Shown: positions 36,032-45,146 of the stretch, in pieces
How positions within the stretch are numbered: position 1 is the first letter of the stretch
Layout: each line of letters begins with the position of its first letter
Assembly: GCF_030913655.1 (NCBI RefSeq)
Contig: NZ_CP133189.1
Span: 3,524,001 to 3,588,000, forward strand
From: Clostridium sp. MB40-C1
Lineage (GTDB): Bacteria; Bacillota; Clostridia; Clostridiales; Clostridiaceae
DNA length: 64,000 bases
Reading direction: 5' to 3'
Notes under the pieces: model-generated
What the model was told of the DNA's origin: nothing
Seen by the model: only the letters and a program-made list of their open reading frames with translations
Databases searched by the model: none
Program-made: the position numbers and the translations under genes

Positions 36032-36816
36032 AAAAATCAATAAAAAAGATATATGCTTTTCTAATATATTTGTTTTTATACGCCCCCATTGTAGTTTTAA
36101 TTGTGTTTTCTTTCAATGATTCAAAGTCAAGAGCTCATTGGAGCGGATTTACATTGAAGTGGTATCAAGCTTTATTGCAAGATAATCAAATATTAACAGC
36201 ACTCTATTATACTATTTTGATAGCTGTTATATCTTCTATAATCGCGACTATTATAGGTACTATATCAGCTATTGGAATTCATAGTATGAAGGGAATTAGT
36301 AAAAAATTAATTTTAAATGTTAACTATTTGCCTGTTTTGAATCCGGATATAGTTACTGGTGTTGCTTTGATGAGTTTATTTATTTTTGCAAATATTCCAT
36401 TAGGATTTACAACAATGTTATTGGCTCATGTAACTTTTAATGTTCCTTATGTTATTTTATCTGTTTTGCCTAAGTTAAGGCAAATGCCTAAAAATATTAC
36501 AGAGGCTGCAATGGATTTAGGGGCTACCCCTGCACAGACACTAACAAAGATTATATTACCACAAATAAAACCTGGAATTATTTCAGGACTACTTATATCT
36601 TTTACATTATCTATAGATGATTTTGTAATAAGCTTTTTTACTACAGGCTCCGGAATAAGTAATTTATCTATAACTATTTACTCTATGGCGAGAAGAGGAA
36701 TAAATCCTAAGATTAATGCACTATCTACATTAATGTTTTCAGTAGTGTTAATCTTACTTGTTGTTATAAATATTAGAGATAAGAAGGAGAGTGATTTTAA
36801 ACATGAAATTATTTAA
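36025..36816 (+). CDS. potC: Spermidine/putrescine ABC transporter permease PotC
   Basis: 263 residues with six membrane helices. The N-terminus is LIYLFLYAPIVVLIVFSFNDSK and the EAA loop is EAAMDLGATPAQTLTKIILP, both hallmarks of PotC. It forms the translocation pore with PotB. Its start overlaps the potB end and its end overlaps the ribosome site of potD. Confidence 0.94.
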   Translation: MVEKSIKKIYAFLIYLFLYAPIVVLIVFSFNDSKSRAHWSGFTLKWYQALLQDNQILTALYYTILIAVISSIIATIIGTISAIGIHSMKGISKKLILNVNYLPVLNPDIVTGVALMSLFIFANIPLGFTTMLLAHVTFNVPYVILSVLPKLRQMPKNITEAAMDLGATPAQTLTKIILPQIKPGIISGLLISFTLSIDDFVISFFTTGSGISNLSITIYSMARRGINPKINALSTLMFSVVLILLVVINIRDKKESDFKHEII

Positions 36817-37852
36817 AAAAGCATCATCAATAATAATGGTATCTATTTTATTATTAACTGTGGCTGTTGGATGTGGACAAAAAAAGCAAGAAAAAGTGCT
36901 TAATGTTTACAACTGGGGAGACTACATAGATGAATCTGTAATAAAAGATTTTGAAAAAGAGTATGGGATAAAAGTGAAATATGAAACTTATGACACAAAT
37001 GAAAGCATGTATACAAAAATAAAAAGTGGTGGTTCAAGCTATGATGTTTGTATACCATCAGATTATATGATAAAAAAGATGATTAATGAAAATATGCTTG
37101 AAAAACTAGATTTCAATAACATTCCCAATTATAAAAATATAGAAGGAAAATTTAAAAACTTAGCCTTTGACCCTAAGAGTGAGTATTCGGTTCCTTATAT
37201 GTGGGGAACATTTGGAATAATATATAATAGTAAAATGGTTAAAGAACCTGTGGATAGTTGGAATATTTTATGGGACAAGAAATATAAAGGTGAAATTGTA
37301 ATGTTTAATAGTTTAAGAGATACTATAGCTATTTCATTGAAACGTTTGGGGTATTCTATGAATAGTATCAATCCAAAAGAAATTGAGGAAGCTAAAAAAG
37401 AATTAATTAAGCAAAAGCCTCTTGTTAGGGCATATGTTGTGGATGAAGTAAAAGATATAATGCGTCAAGGAGAAGCTGCAATGGCTGTAGTTTGGGCTGG
37501 AGATGCAGTTACTTTAATAAAGGAAAATCCAGATCTTAAATATGTTATTCCAAAAGAAGGAAGCAATATTTGGTTTGATAATATGGTTATACCAAAAGGA
37601 GCTAAGAATAAGAAAGAAGCTGAATTATTTATAGATTTTATGACAAAATCAGAGATATCAAAGAAAAATGTTGAGTATATAGGATATTCAACGCCAAACA
37701 AAGAAGCTTTTAAAATGCTTGATGAAGAAACTAAAAATAATAAAGCAGCATATCCTGATGATGCACTGTTAAAGAAATGTGAAGTTTTTATTGATTTAGG
37801 TGAAAATATAAAAACTTATGATAAAGCTTGGACTGAAATAATAGCAAAATAA
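36803..37852 (+). CDS. potD: Spermidine/putrescine-binding lipoprotein PotD
   Basis: 349 residues from the ATG at 36803. An in-frame GTG at 36791 lies within the AAGGAGAG site. A basic N-terminus and hydrophobic stretch end in VAVGC, with Cys24 as the lipidation site. The mature part starts VLNVYNWGDYIDESVIKDFE, the typical PotD opening, and contains the ligand-site segments YDVCIPSDYM and SVPYMWGTFGIIYNS. It is anchored outside the membrane, captures polyamines and delivers them to PotBC. It is the last gene of the operon. Confidence 0.94.
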   Translation: MKLFKKASSIIMVSILLLTVAVGCGQKKQEKVLNVYNWGDYIDESVIKDFEKEYGIKVKYETYDTNESMYTKIKSGGSSYDVCIPSDYMIKKMINENMLEKLDFNNIPNYKNIEGKFKNLAFDPKSEYSVPYMWGTFGIIYNSKMVKEPVDSWNILWDKKYKGEIVMFNSLRDTIAISLKRLGYSMNSINPKEIEEAKKELIKQKPLVRAYVVDEVKDIMRQGEAAMAVVWAGDAVTLIKENPDLKYVIPKEGSNIWFDNMVIPKGAKNKKEAELFIDFMTKSEISKKNVEYIGYSTPNKEAFKMLDEETKNNKAAYPDDALLKKCEVFIDLGENIKTYDKAWTEIIAK

Positions 37853-37866
37853 GTTTAGTGTTTTCT

Positions 37867-37900
37867 AATTAGAGGTAAGTGCAAGCACTTACCTCTAATT
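37867..37900. terminator. Perfect inverted repeat after potD
   Basis: AATTAGAGGTAAGTGC (37867-37882), 2-nt spacer, exact reverse complement (37885-37900), 14 nt after the potD stop. No T-run follows, so termination relies on the hairpin alone, or the site has another role. Confidence 0.5.
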
Positions 37901-38092
37901 CATATAAAGTGTAGGTGAATAAACAATATTATGACTTTCAAATGAAATTTTTACTTTACCTTAAGTTATAATACGTTATTAAGGATTTATACTTACTTTA
38001 AGCATCAGAATAGATAAATAAACACGCTTAATGTAAACTCATATTAATATATTTAGATAAGTAAGCGATTTATACAAAATTAAAAATTTGGT

Positions 38093-39079
38093 TTACTTCT
38101 TATATCCATAAGGATGATTTTTATGCCATTTCCAAGCAGTTGCAATCATTACTTCTAGAGAATTGTACTTAGGATTCCAATTCAATTCTTTTATTGCTTT
38201 TTCAGAAGAGGCTATTAAAATAGGAGGATCTCCTTGACGTCTTGGAGCAATTTCTGATTTAATATTAACTCCAGTAACATACTTAACTGTATTTATGACC
38301 TCTTTTACTGAAAATCCTTTTCCATTTCCTAAATTATAAATATCACTATCTCCTCCTTTATTTGATCTTTCAAGCGCAAGAAAGTGAGCAGATGCAAGAT
38401 CAGATACATGAATATAATCTCTAATACAAGTTCCATCAGGGGTATCATAATCATTTCCAAAAATCATTATTCTTTCCCTTTGACCTAAAGCAACTTGCAA
38501 TGCTATAGGAATAAGATGAGATTCAGGTCTGTGGTCTTCTCCTATATTTCCATTAATATCCGCACCAGCTGCATTAAAATACCTTAGTATACTATATTTT
38601 ATACCATAAGCTTTATTGCACCATTTTAAAATTTTTTCAACAGTTAGTTTAGATTCTCCATAAGGACTACTTGGTTTCGTGGCATCCATTTCTTTAATAG
38701 GTGTGTTTTTGCAATCACCATAAGTTGCTGCAGTAGAAGAAAATATAAAATTATTTACACCATAGTCTTTCATCACATCTAAAAGAGTTATTGTGGAAAG
38801 AATATTATTATTGAAGTATTTAAGTGGATTATCTATACTTTCTGAAACTAAAGAATAGGCAGCAAAATTTATAACTGATTCGATATTATTTTCTGAAAAT
38901 ACTTTATTTAAAAATATACGATTTCTTAAATCACCTAGATAAAATTTACCACCTAAAATGGCATTTTTGTGACCAGTTTTTAAGTTGTCTATAATTACTA
39001 TATCTTTATCTTGTTTTAGTAGATAAGAAGCCATATGACTACCAATATATCCTGCGCCCCCACAAATTAAAATAGACAT
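38093..39079 (-). CDS. galE: UDP-glucose 4-epimerase
   Basis: 328 residues, extended short-chain dehydrogenase fold. GGAGYIGSH at the N-terminus binds NAD. FSSTAATYG and SPYGESKLTVEK supply the catalytic Ser/Thr and YxxxK. RYFNAAGAD and GTCIRDYIHVSDLA are GalE signatures. It interconverts UDP-glucose and UDP-galactose for cell-envelope sugars or galactose use. GGAGG lies before the ATG. It stands alone, divergent from malic enzyme, and the GH36 enzyme 5 kb away could feed it with galactose. Confidence 0.95.
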   Translation of the reverse strand: MSILICGGAGYIGSHMASYLLKQDKDIVIIDNLKTGHKNAILGGKFYLGDLRNRIFLNKVFSENNIESVINFAAYSLVSESIDNPLKYFNNNILSTITLLDVMKDYGVNNFIFSSTAATYGDCKNTPIKEMDATKPSSPYGESKLTVEKILKWCNKAYGIKYSILRYFNAAGADINGNIGEDHRPESHLIPIALQVALGQRERIMIFGNDYDTPDGTCIRDYIHVSDLASAHFLALERSNKGGDSDIYNLGNGKGFSVKEVINTVKYVTGVNIKSEIAPRRQGDPPILIASSEKAIKELNWNPKYNSLEVMIATAWKWHKNHPYGYKK

Positions 39080-39166
39080 ATTTTTTACCTCCTTATATAT
39101 CCTATGATATAATCTTTTAGAAAGACTTATTTTTCAGTTTTACATAAATTTTAGGGAGTTGATTTC

Positions 39167-40396
39167 ATGGATTTAAGAGAAAGAGCACTAAAGGTTCATA
39201 AAGATAATAAGGGCAAAATATCAATAAAGTGTAAGGTACCTGTAAAAAATTCAGATGACTTGACTATTGCTTATACACCAGGAGTTGCGGAACCTTGTTT
39301 AGAAATAAAAAAAGATTATAATACAATCTATGATTACACATCAAAAGGGAACTGGGTTGCTGTTGTTACAAATGGTACAGCAGTATTAGGATTAGGGAAT
39401 ATTGGGGCAGGTGCAGGACTTCCAGTTATGGAGGGAAAAGCCGTTCTATTTAAAGCCTTTGCAGGAGTAGATGCATTTCCTATATGTTTAAATTCTATGG
39501 ATGTAGATAAAATTATTGAAGCTGTAAAAATGATAGAGCCAAGTTTTGGAGGAATAAATTTAGAGGATATAAAAGCACCTGAGTGTTTTGAAATAGAGAG
39601 AAGATTAAAAGAAGAATTAGATATTCCTGTATTTCATGATGACCAGCATGGAACAGCAATAGTAGTTTTGGCAGGTCTTTTAAATGCATTAAAAGTAGTT
39701 AAAAAGAATTTAAATCGAGTAAATATAGTTATAAACGGAGCTGGTTCAGCGGGCATTTCTATATGTAAGTTACTACGTTTAGCTGGATGTAACAATATAG
39801 CTATGTGTGATATAAATGGAGCATTAGTTGAGGGAGATGAGTCGCTTAACTCAGCTCAACAGGAAGTAGCTAAAGTTACTAATAGAAATTTTGAAAAAGG
39901 AACGTTAAAGGAAATAATAAAAGGTAAAGATGTGTTTATAGGTGTTTCAGGTCCTAATGTGTTAAATAAGGAAATGGTATCTACTATGAATAAAGAGGCT
40001 ATTATTTTTGCTATGGCAAATCCAACTCCAGAAATAACACCAGAAGAAGCAAAAAAAGGGGGAGCTAGAGTAGTCGCTACTGGGAGATCAGATTATCCAA
40101 ATCAGATAAATAATGTTTTAGTATTTCCAGGTATATTTAGAGGAGCATTAGATGTAAGAGCAAAGGAAATAAGTGAAGAAATGAAGATTGCTGCTGCAAG
40201 AGCAATTTCAGAAATGGTATCAGAAGAAGAATTAAATGATGAGTATATAATCCCAAAGGCATTTAATCTAGAAATAGCACCTAACGTTGCAGCTAGTGTA
40301 GCAAAGGTTGCAATTGAAACTAGAATAGCAAGAAGGTGTGATGTGACTCCTGAATTGGTAGCAGAACACACAAGAGAACTTTTGAGTAAAGAGTAA
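39167..40396 (+). CDS. NAD(P)-dependent malic enzyme, short bacterial type
   Basis: 409 residues. IAYTPGVAEPC carries the catalytic Tyr, LPVMEGKAVLFK the Lys, and GGINLEDIKAPECF with DIPVFHDDQHGTA the metal ligands. The NAD domain has INGAGSAG. This is the short form without a phosphotransacetylase domain. It decarboxylates malate to pyruvate. Cofactor choice (NAD or NADP) is not decided here. SD AGGGAG precedes the ATG. Single gene with a bidirectional terminator overlapping its stop codon. Confidence 0.95.
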   Translation: MDLRERALKVHKDNKGKISIKCKVPVKNSDDLTIAYTPGVAEPCLEIKKDYNTIYDYTSKGNWVAVVTNGTAVLGLGNIGAGAGLPVMEGKAVLFKAFAGVDAFPICLNSMDVDKIIEAVKMIEPSFGGINLEDIKAPECFEIERRLKEELDIPVFHDDQHGTAIVVLAGLLNALKVVKKNLNRVNIVINGAGSAGISICKLLRLAGCNNIAMCDINGALVEGDESLNSAQQEVAKVTNRNFEKGTLKEIIKGKDVFIGVSGPNVLNKEMVSTMNKEAIIFAMANPTPEITPEEAKKGGARVVATGRSDYPNQINNVLVFPGIFRGALDVRAKEISEEMKIAAARAISEMVSEEELNDEYIIPKAFNLEIAPNVAASVAKVAIETRIARRCDVTPELVAEHTRELLSKE

Positions 40397-40421
40397 AGCC
40401 ATTTTTATATGGCTTTACTTT
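40392..40421. terminator. Bidirectional terminator between malic enzyme and the ComFB-like gene
   Basis: AGTAAAGCCAT (40392-40402) pairs with ATGGCTTTACT (40409-40419). Both convergent stop codons (40394-40396 and, on the reverse strand, 40415-40417) lie inside the stem. Confidence 0.75.
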
Positions 40422-40690
40422 GCATGTTTAGGATTTTTACTTACTATTTCAATGGCTTGTATAATGCATTCTAATATATTAATTATTTCTTGCTTATCAA
40501 TTTCATTTAAAACCCTAGTGTATATTTCTCCTTGTTCAGAAACAACATATTTAGGTTTTATTAAATTTAATGCATAAGCCTTAATATCCAATTTACATTT
40601 TTCACATTTACAGATATCTTTATATTGCTCAAGAGTATTTGGTAATAATTGATCAATTAATTCTTCAGAATAATTTCTTAATCTATACAT
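40415..40690 (-). CDS. ComFB-like late competence protein
   Basis: 91 residues from the ATG at 40690, which has AGGGGGTT 6 nt upstream. A longer in-frame ORF up to 40741 has no ribosome site and would run into a repeat. The sequence LRNYSEELIDQLLPNTLEQYKDICKCEKCKLDIKAYALN matches ComFB proteins, including a CxxC pair (CKCEKC) that may bind Zn. Clostridial homologues occur outside competence loci, and cyanobacterial relatives bind cyclic dinucleotides, so a regulatory role is possible here. Confidence 0.8.
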   Translation of the reverse strand: MYRLRNYSEELIDQLLPNTLEQYKDICKCEKCKLDIKAYALNLIKPKYVVSEQGEIYTRVLNEIDKQEIINILECIIQAIEIVSKNPKHAK

Positions 40691-40722
40691 GATTAACCCC
40701 CTAAATTGATTTTTCATAATAA

Positions 40723-40752
40723 TAATTAACTCAAGGCACATTCAAATAAATA
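40723..40752. repeat. Solo end of the MITE-like repeat
   Basis: 30 nt match 12656-12685 at 28 positions, including GCACATTCAAATAAATA. No matching second arm follows. It lies in the 67-bp gap between two reverse-strand genes (dipeptidase and ComFB-like). Confidence 0.75.
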
Positions 40753-40757
40753 TATAC

Positions 40758-41690
40758 CTAACCAATATCTTTTAAAAATCTAAGCGCATTTTTATAAAAT
40801 AATTTTTCAATTTCATCATCAGAAAAGTTATTTTTCTCAAGGGCTTTTATTAGTTTATTTGTTTCACCAATATTGTTTATCTCAAGCTTAGAATTAATAC
40901 CATCAAAGTCACTCCCTAAAGATAGGACGTCTATTCCTCCTATGTTTTTTATATGATTTATATGTTTTATCATATCATCTACTCGGCTATATTCATTACC
41001 ACCTAGAAACTCTCCAAAGAAGTTAATACCTATTAACCCTCCTTTAGTTGAAAGTTTTTTTATCATATCATCTGTTAAGTTTCTAGGATTATTTGTTATA
41101 GCTCTTGCATTAGAATGAGATGCAATAAATGGAGTTTTAGAGTAATTCAAAACATCAAGAAAACCTCCATCAGATAGGTGAGATACGTCAATTATCATAT
41201 TTAATTTATTCATTTCCTCTATTAATTCTATACCAAATGAAGTAAGTCCTTTATTCATATATTCTGAATTACAGTTTGGATAACCTATTTCATTTGGAAA
41301 ATTCCATGTGAGAGTTATAAGTTTTACTCCAAGTCTATTGAAATTTCTTAAATTAGCTAAGTTACCTTGAATACATGCCCCTTCTTCGATAGTTAAGAAG
41401 GCGGAGATTTTATTCTCATTTTTATTTTTCATAAGTTCATTATAATTTTTACCCAAAGATATATCATTTTTATTTTTATCTATTTCAATGTAAAATTTAT
41501 CTATCATATTTAAGCAAGATTGAAGTGGATTATTTGTTTTATTTTTTTGTATAAATATTGCAAAAAATTGAGCTATAGAACCTGAAGATTTTAATTTATT
41601 TATATCTACACTACAATTGTTTTGAAATAGTTCATCATTATTCTCATAAATTTTTGATATAGTATCACAATGAAAATCTATTAAGTCCAT
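40758..41690 (-). CDS. Membrane dipeptidase family (M19) zinc dipeptidase
   Basis: 310 residues. Metal ligands of the renal-dipeptidase fold are visible: DFHCDTI (His-x-Asp near residue 6), TIEEGACIQG (bridging Glu), DVSHLSDGG and ASHSNARAI (His), and LGSDFDGI (Asp). Unlike the mammalian enzyme there is no signal or anchor, so it is cytoplasmic and probably cleaves dipeptides, possibly with D-residues. GGAGG lies just before the ATG. The ComFB-like gene follows after 67 bp. Confidence 0.92.
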   Translation of the reverse strand: MDLIDFHCDTISKIYENNDELFQNNCSVDINKLKSSGSIAQFFAIFIQKNKTNNPLQSCLNMIDKFYIEIDKNKNDISLGKNYNELMKNKNENKISAFLTIEEGACIQGNLANLRNFNRLGVKLITLTWNFPNEIGYPNCNSEYMNKGLTSFGIELIEEMNKLNMIIDVSHLSDGGFLDVLNYSKTPFIASHSNARAITNNPRNLTDDMIKKLSTKGGLIGINFFGEFLGGNEYSRVDDMIKHINHIKNIGGIDVLSLGSDFDGINSKLEINNIGETNKLIKALEKNNFSDDEIEKLFYKNALRFLKDIG

Positions 41691-41900
41691 GGAAACCTCC
41701 TAATGTAATTATATGAAGATTATTCTAATAGTTTCTTTAATTATGTATGAATATTATCTTCATTATATAATATTCGTACACATTAAAGAAAGCATAATAC
41801 TATATTTAGATAAGGCATTTTTATTTTTTATAAGATAATTATTATCTAAAGCGTCTATAATATTACATATGACAGCTATTAAAAGTAAAGCAAATGAATA

Positions 41901-41929
41901 TTGACATAAGATTTAGTTAATATTATAAT
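41901..41929 (+). promoter_or_regulatory. Sigma-A promoter of the asnS T-box transcript
   Basis: Consensus TTGACA (41901-41906), 17-bp spacer, consensus TATAAT (41924-41929). Transcription would start about 41936, some 60 nt before the T-box stem I. Confidence 0.88.
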
Positions 41930-41984
41930 AATGAATTGTATAATAATAACGATTTATATAATAAATTAATATCTTTATAAAGAT

Positions 41985-42249
41985 TGTGAAAAGGAGAGTA
42001 AGTATAAATTCGGATTTATAGCGAGCTAACGATGGTGAAAGGTTAGTATGAAGACTATACTGAAAAACACCTTGGAATCTCTAACCGAAATTGTTACAAG
42101 AGTAGGCTTAGACGGAGCCAGTCCGTTAATAACTGGAGAGTATTATTTTGAGTAGTACTTTTAAGAGAGGTCACACATATGTGATAAGTTGGGTGGTACC
42201 GCGAAAATGCAACCTTCGTCCTAATATTAGGGACGAGGGTTTTTTTATA
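41985..42249 (+). promoter_or_regulatory. T-box leader (tRNA-Asn responsive) of asnS
   Basis: A stem I region starts with the GGAGAGTA block (41995-42002). A candidate specifier AAC (Asn) is at 42083-42085, just before CGAAA. The conserved T-box sequence GGGTGGTACCGCG is at 42191-42203. A terminator (42211-42240, stem around TCGTCC/GGGACGA) runs into TTTTTT and competes with the antiterminator. Uncharged tRNA-Asn would relieve termination. Specificity is supported by the downstream gene. Confidence 0.95.
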
Positions 42250-42268
42250 AAAAAATGGAGGTATAACT

Positions 42269-43660
42269 ATGGAAAATGTATTTATTAAAAAACTTTTTAG
42301 AGAACCAGATAAGTTTGTTGGTAAAGAAGTTAAAATTTCAGGATGGATTAGAACATTAAGAGCATCAAATAAGTTTGGATTTGTAGAAATAAATGACGGT
42401 AGTTTTTTTCAAAATATTCAGGTTGTTTTTGATGAAAGCTTAGAAAATTTTAAGGAAATAGCTAAGTTTGCTATAAGTTCTAGTGTAAGTGTTGAAGGGG
42501 AATTTGTTTTAACAGAAAATGCAAAACAACCTTTTGAAATTCATGCTAAGAAAGTTATATTAGAAGGAAAGTCACATTCAGATTATCCACTACAAAAGAA
42601 AAGACATACTCTAGAATATTTAAGAGAAATAGCTCATTTAAGACCAAGAAGTAATACTTTTTCAGCAGTATTTAGAGTACGCTCTCTTGCAGCATACGCT
42701 GTACATAAATTTTTTCAAGAGCAAGGATTTGTATATACTAATACTCCTATAATAACTGGAAGTGATGCTGAAGGTGCTGGAGAAATGTTTAGAATTACAA
42801 CTCTAGATATGAACAATCTTCCTAAAAATGAAGAAGGAAACATAGATTATAAAGAAGATTTCTTTGGAAAAGAAGCAAATCTTACTGTAAGTGGACAGTT
42901 AGAAGGAGAAATATTTGCTTTAGCATTTAGAAACATTTATACTTTTGGACCAACTTTTAGAGCAGAAAACTCAAATACAGCAAGACATGCATCTGAGTTT
43001 TGGATGATAGAACCAGAACTAGCTTTTGCAGAATTAAGTGATTACTTAGACAATGCAGAAGCTATGGTTAAGTATGTTATAAAATATGTTATGGAAAATG
43101 CTCCAGAAGAAATGGAATTTTTCAATAAATTTGTAGATAAAGGTTTATTTGATAGATTAAATAATGTTGTAAACTCTGAATTTGGTAGAGTAACATATAC
43201 AGAAGCTGTAGAAACTCTTAAAAAATGTAGTCATGAATTTGAGTATCCTGTAGAATGGGGAATTGATCTTCAAACAGAACATGAAAGATATTTAACTGAA
43301 AAAATATATGGAAAGCCTGTATTTGTAACTGATTATCCAAAAGATATTAAAGCGTTCTATATGAGAATGAATGAAGATGGAAAAACTGTTGCAGCGGCAG
43401 ACTTACTTGTTCCAGGAATTGGAGAACTTATTGGAGGAAGCCAAAGAGAAGAAAGACTAGATGTTCTTGAAAAGAGAATAGAAGATTTAGGACTTAATAA
43501 AGAAGACTACTGGTGGTATTTAGAACTTAGAAAATATGGAGAAACTAAGCATTCTGGATACGGGCTTGGATTTGAAAGATTAATAATGTATCTAACAGGA
43601 ATGAGTAATATAAGAGACGTAATACCATTCCCAAGAACTCCAGGAAATGCAGAATTCTAA
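42269..43660 (+). CDS. asnS: Asparaginyl-tRNA synthetase
   Basis: 463 residues, class IIb synthetase. The N-terminal OB-fold anticodon-binding domain (about 15-105) contains [21 protein letters not shown]. The catalytic domain has motif 2 ([19 protein letters not shown]) and motif 3 ([15 protein letters not shown]). [15 protein letters not shown] matches AsnRS rather than AspRS. GGAGG precedes the ATG. Controlled by the T-box leader; single-gene unit. Confidence 0.97.
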   Translation: MENVFIKKLFREPDKFVGKEVKISGWIRTLRASNKFGFVEINDGSFFQNIQVVFDESLENFKEIAKFAISSSVSVEGEFVLTENAKQPFEIHAKKVILEGKSHSDYPLQKKRHTLEYLREIAHLRPRSNTFSAVFRVRSLAAYAVHKFFQEQGFVYTNTPIITGSDAEGAGEMFRITTLDMNNLPKNEEGNIDYKEDFFGKEANLTVSGQLEGEIFALAFRNIYTFGPTFRAENSNTARHASEFWMIEPELAFAELSDYLDNAEAMVKYVIKYVMENAPEEMEFFNKFVDKGLFDRLNNVVNSEFGRVTYTEAVETLKKCSHEFEYPVEWGIDLQTEHERYLTEKIYGKPVFVTDYPKDIKAFYMRMNEDGKTVAAADLLVPGIGELIGGSQREERLDVLEKRIEDLGLNKEDYWWYLELRKYGETKHSGYGLGFERLIMYLTGMSNIRDVIPFPRTPGNAEF

Positions 43661-43668
43661 ATGATTTT

Positions 43669-43716
43669 AAACGAATTAAGTATAGAAATTAACTATATTT
43701 AGTTCGTTTTATTTTT
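43669..43716 (+). terminator. Terminator after asnS
   Basis: A 16-bp stem with two wobble pairs (43669-43684 with 43694-43709) is followed by TATTTTTAG. Confidence 0.82.
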
Positions 43717-43793
43717 AGCAAAAAAAACATGTTGCACAAATATAAAAGTTATACTATAGTAACTACATATGCATATATTAGGAGGATGGTAGT

Positions 43794-45113
43794 ATGGTAG
43801 ATAAGAATAGAGAAACTTTCTCTGGAAAGTTAGGCTTTATTTTAGCTTGCTTAGGCTCAGCAGTAGGGTTAGGGAATATATGGATGTTTCCTTGGAGGCT
43901 TGGTAAATATGGAGGGGCGGCATTTCTAATACCTTATTTTATTTTTGTATTTACTTTAGGATTAACAGGTTTAATGGGAGAATTTGCATTTGGAAGATCT
44001 AGAAAAGCAGGTTCTTTAAAAGGGATTAGAGATGTATTTGAAGAAAAAAAATTGCCTTTTGGAAAGTCTATATCAATTATACCTACATTGGCAGTAGCAG
44101 GTACACTTATATTTTATAGTATAGTTGCAGGATGGGTTTTAAGATATTTTTATACATCATTAAAAGGAAATTTTAATTCTCTAGATATTCCTAATTATTT
44201 CAATAGTTTTGTAGGCAGTAAAGAAAGTATTGCATGGCATTTTTTAGCTATGGCAATTGTTGTAGGAATTGTAATCTTAGGAGTTACCAAGGGAATTGAA
44301 AAAATAAATAAAATCATTATGCCCTCACTTTTTTTTATATTTATTATTTTAATGATAAGAACACTAACACTTCCTGGAGCTATGGATGGAGTAAAATATT
44401 TATTGGTACCCGATTGGTCATATTTATTTAAACCTATAACTTGGGTTATGGCATTAGGACAAGCATTTTTTACAGTATCTCTTAATGGAGCTGGAATGGT
44501 TGTGTATGGAAGTTATTTAAAGAAAAATGAGGATATATTGTCTTCGGTAGTAAATATTGCTATTTTTGATACAATTTCAGCTTTGCTTGCTAGTTTAATT
44601 ATTATACCAGCAACTTTTGCTTTTGGATTAGATCAATCAGCAGGACCTTCATTGTTATTTATTACAGTACCTTATATCTTTAAATCTATGCCTTTAGGGT
44701 ATATTTTCAGTATATTATTTTTTATAAGTGTTGTATTTGCGGCTATTTCTTCAGCTATTAATATGTTAGAAGCTTCTTCAGAAGCTTTTATAGCTCAATT
44801 TAAAATAAAGAGAAGTAAGAGCGTTGTAATTGTTGGTGCAATAGCTTTTATACTGGGAATAGCATTAGATGTAGATATGGCTAAGTTTGGAGCATGTGCT
44901 GATTTTGTGACTATATATCTTGCACCAATAGGAGCTATGGTTACAGCTATAGTATTCTTTTGGGTTTATGGAACAGATAATGCACTACAAGATATAAATG
45001 AAGGAGCAGAAAAACCTTTAGGAGCTTGGTTTAAACCAGTGGCAAAATATTTATACATATTTGGTGTTGCTGCAGTTTTAGTGCTTGGAATAATTTATAA
45101 TGGAATAGGATAA
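43794..45113 (+). CDS. Neurotransmitter:sodium symporter (NSS) family transporter
   Basis: 439 residues with 11-12 membrane helices. TM1 has LGSAVGLGNIWMFPWRLGKYGG, where the unwound Gly/Asn segment binds Na+ and substrate. FFTVSLNGAGMVVYGSY (TM6) and FISVVFAAISSAINMLEASSEAF (TM8) match the Na2/Na1 site regions. Bacterial relatives import amino acids such as tyrosine or tryptophan. AGGAGGA precedes the ATG. Single gene, convergent with a membrane-protein gene, and their stop codons sit at the edges of one terminator. Confidence 0.93.
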   Translation: MVDKNRETFSGKLGFILACLGSAVGLGNIWMFPWRLGKYGGAAFLIPYFIFVFTLGLTGLMGEFAFGRSRKAGSLKGIRDVFEEKKLPFGKSISIIPTLAVAGTLIFYSIVAGWVLRYFYTSLKGNFNSLDIPNYFNSFVGSKESIAWHFLAMAIVVGIVILGVTKGIEKINKIIMPSLFFIFIILMIRTLTLPGAMDGVKYLLVPDWSYLFKPITWVMALGQAFFTVSLNGAGMVVYGSYLKKNEDILSSVVNIAIFDTISALLASLIIIPATFAFGLDQSAGPSLLFITVPYIFKSMPLGYIFSILFFISVVFAAISSAINMLEASSEAFIAQFKIKRSKSVVIVGAIAFILGIALDVDMAKFGACADFVTIYLAPIGAMVTAIVFFWVYGTDNALQDINEGAEKPLGAWFKPVAKYLYIFGVAAVLVLGIIYNGIG

Positions 45114-45146
45114 TAAAATAAAAGTGCATTGCACTTTTATTTTATT
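45112..45146. terminator. Bidirectional terminator between the NSS gene and a membrane-protein gene
   Basis: A perfect 16-bp stem, AATAAAATAAAAGTGC (45112-45127) with 45131-45146, loop ATT. The plus-strand stop ends at 45113 and the reverse-strand stop starts at 45142. Stem core ATAAAAGTGC is shared with the hairpin at 13297-13323. Confidence 0.85.
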
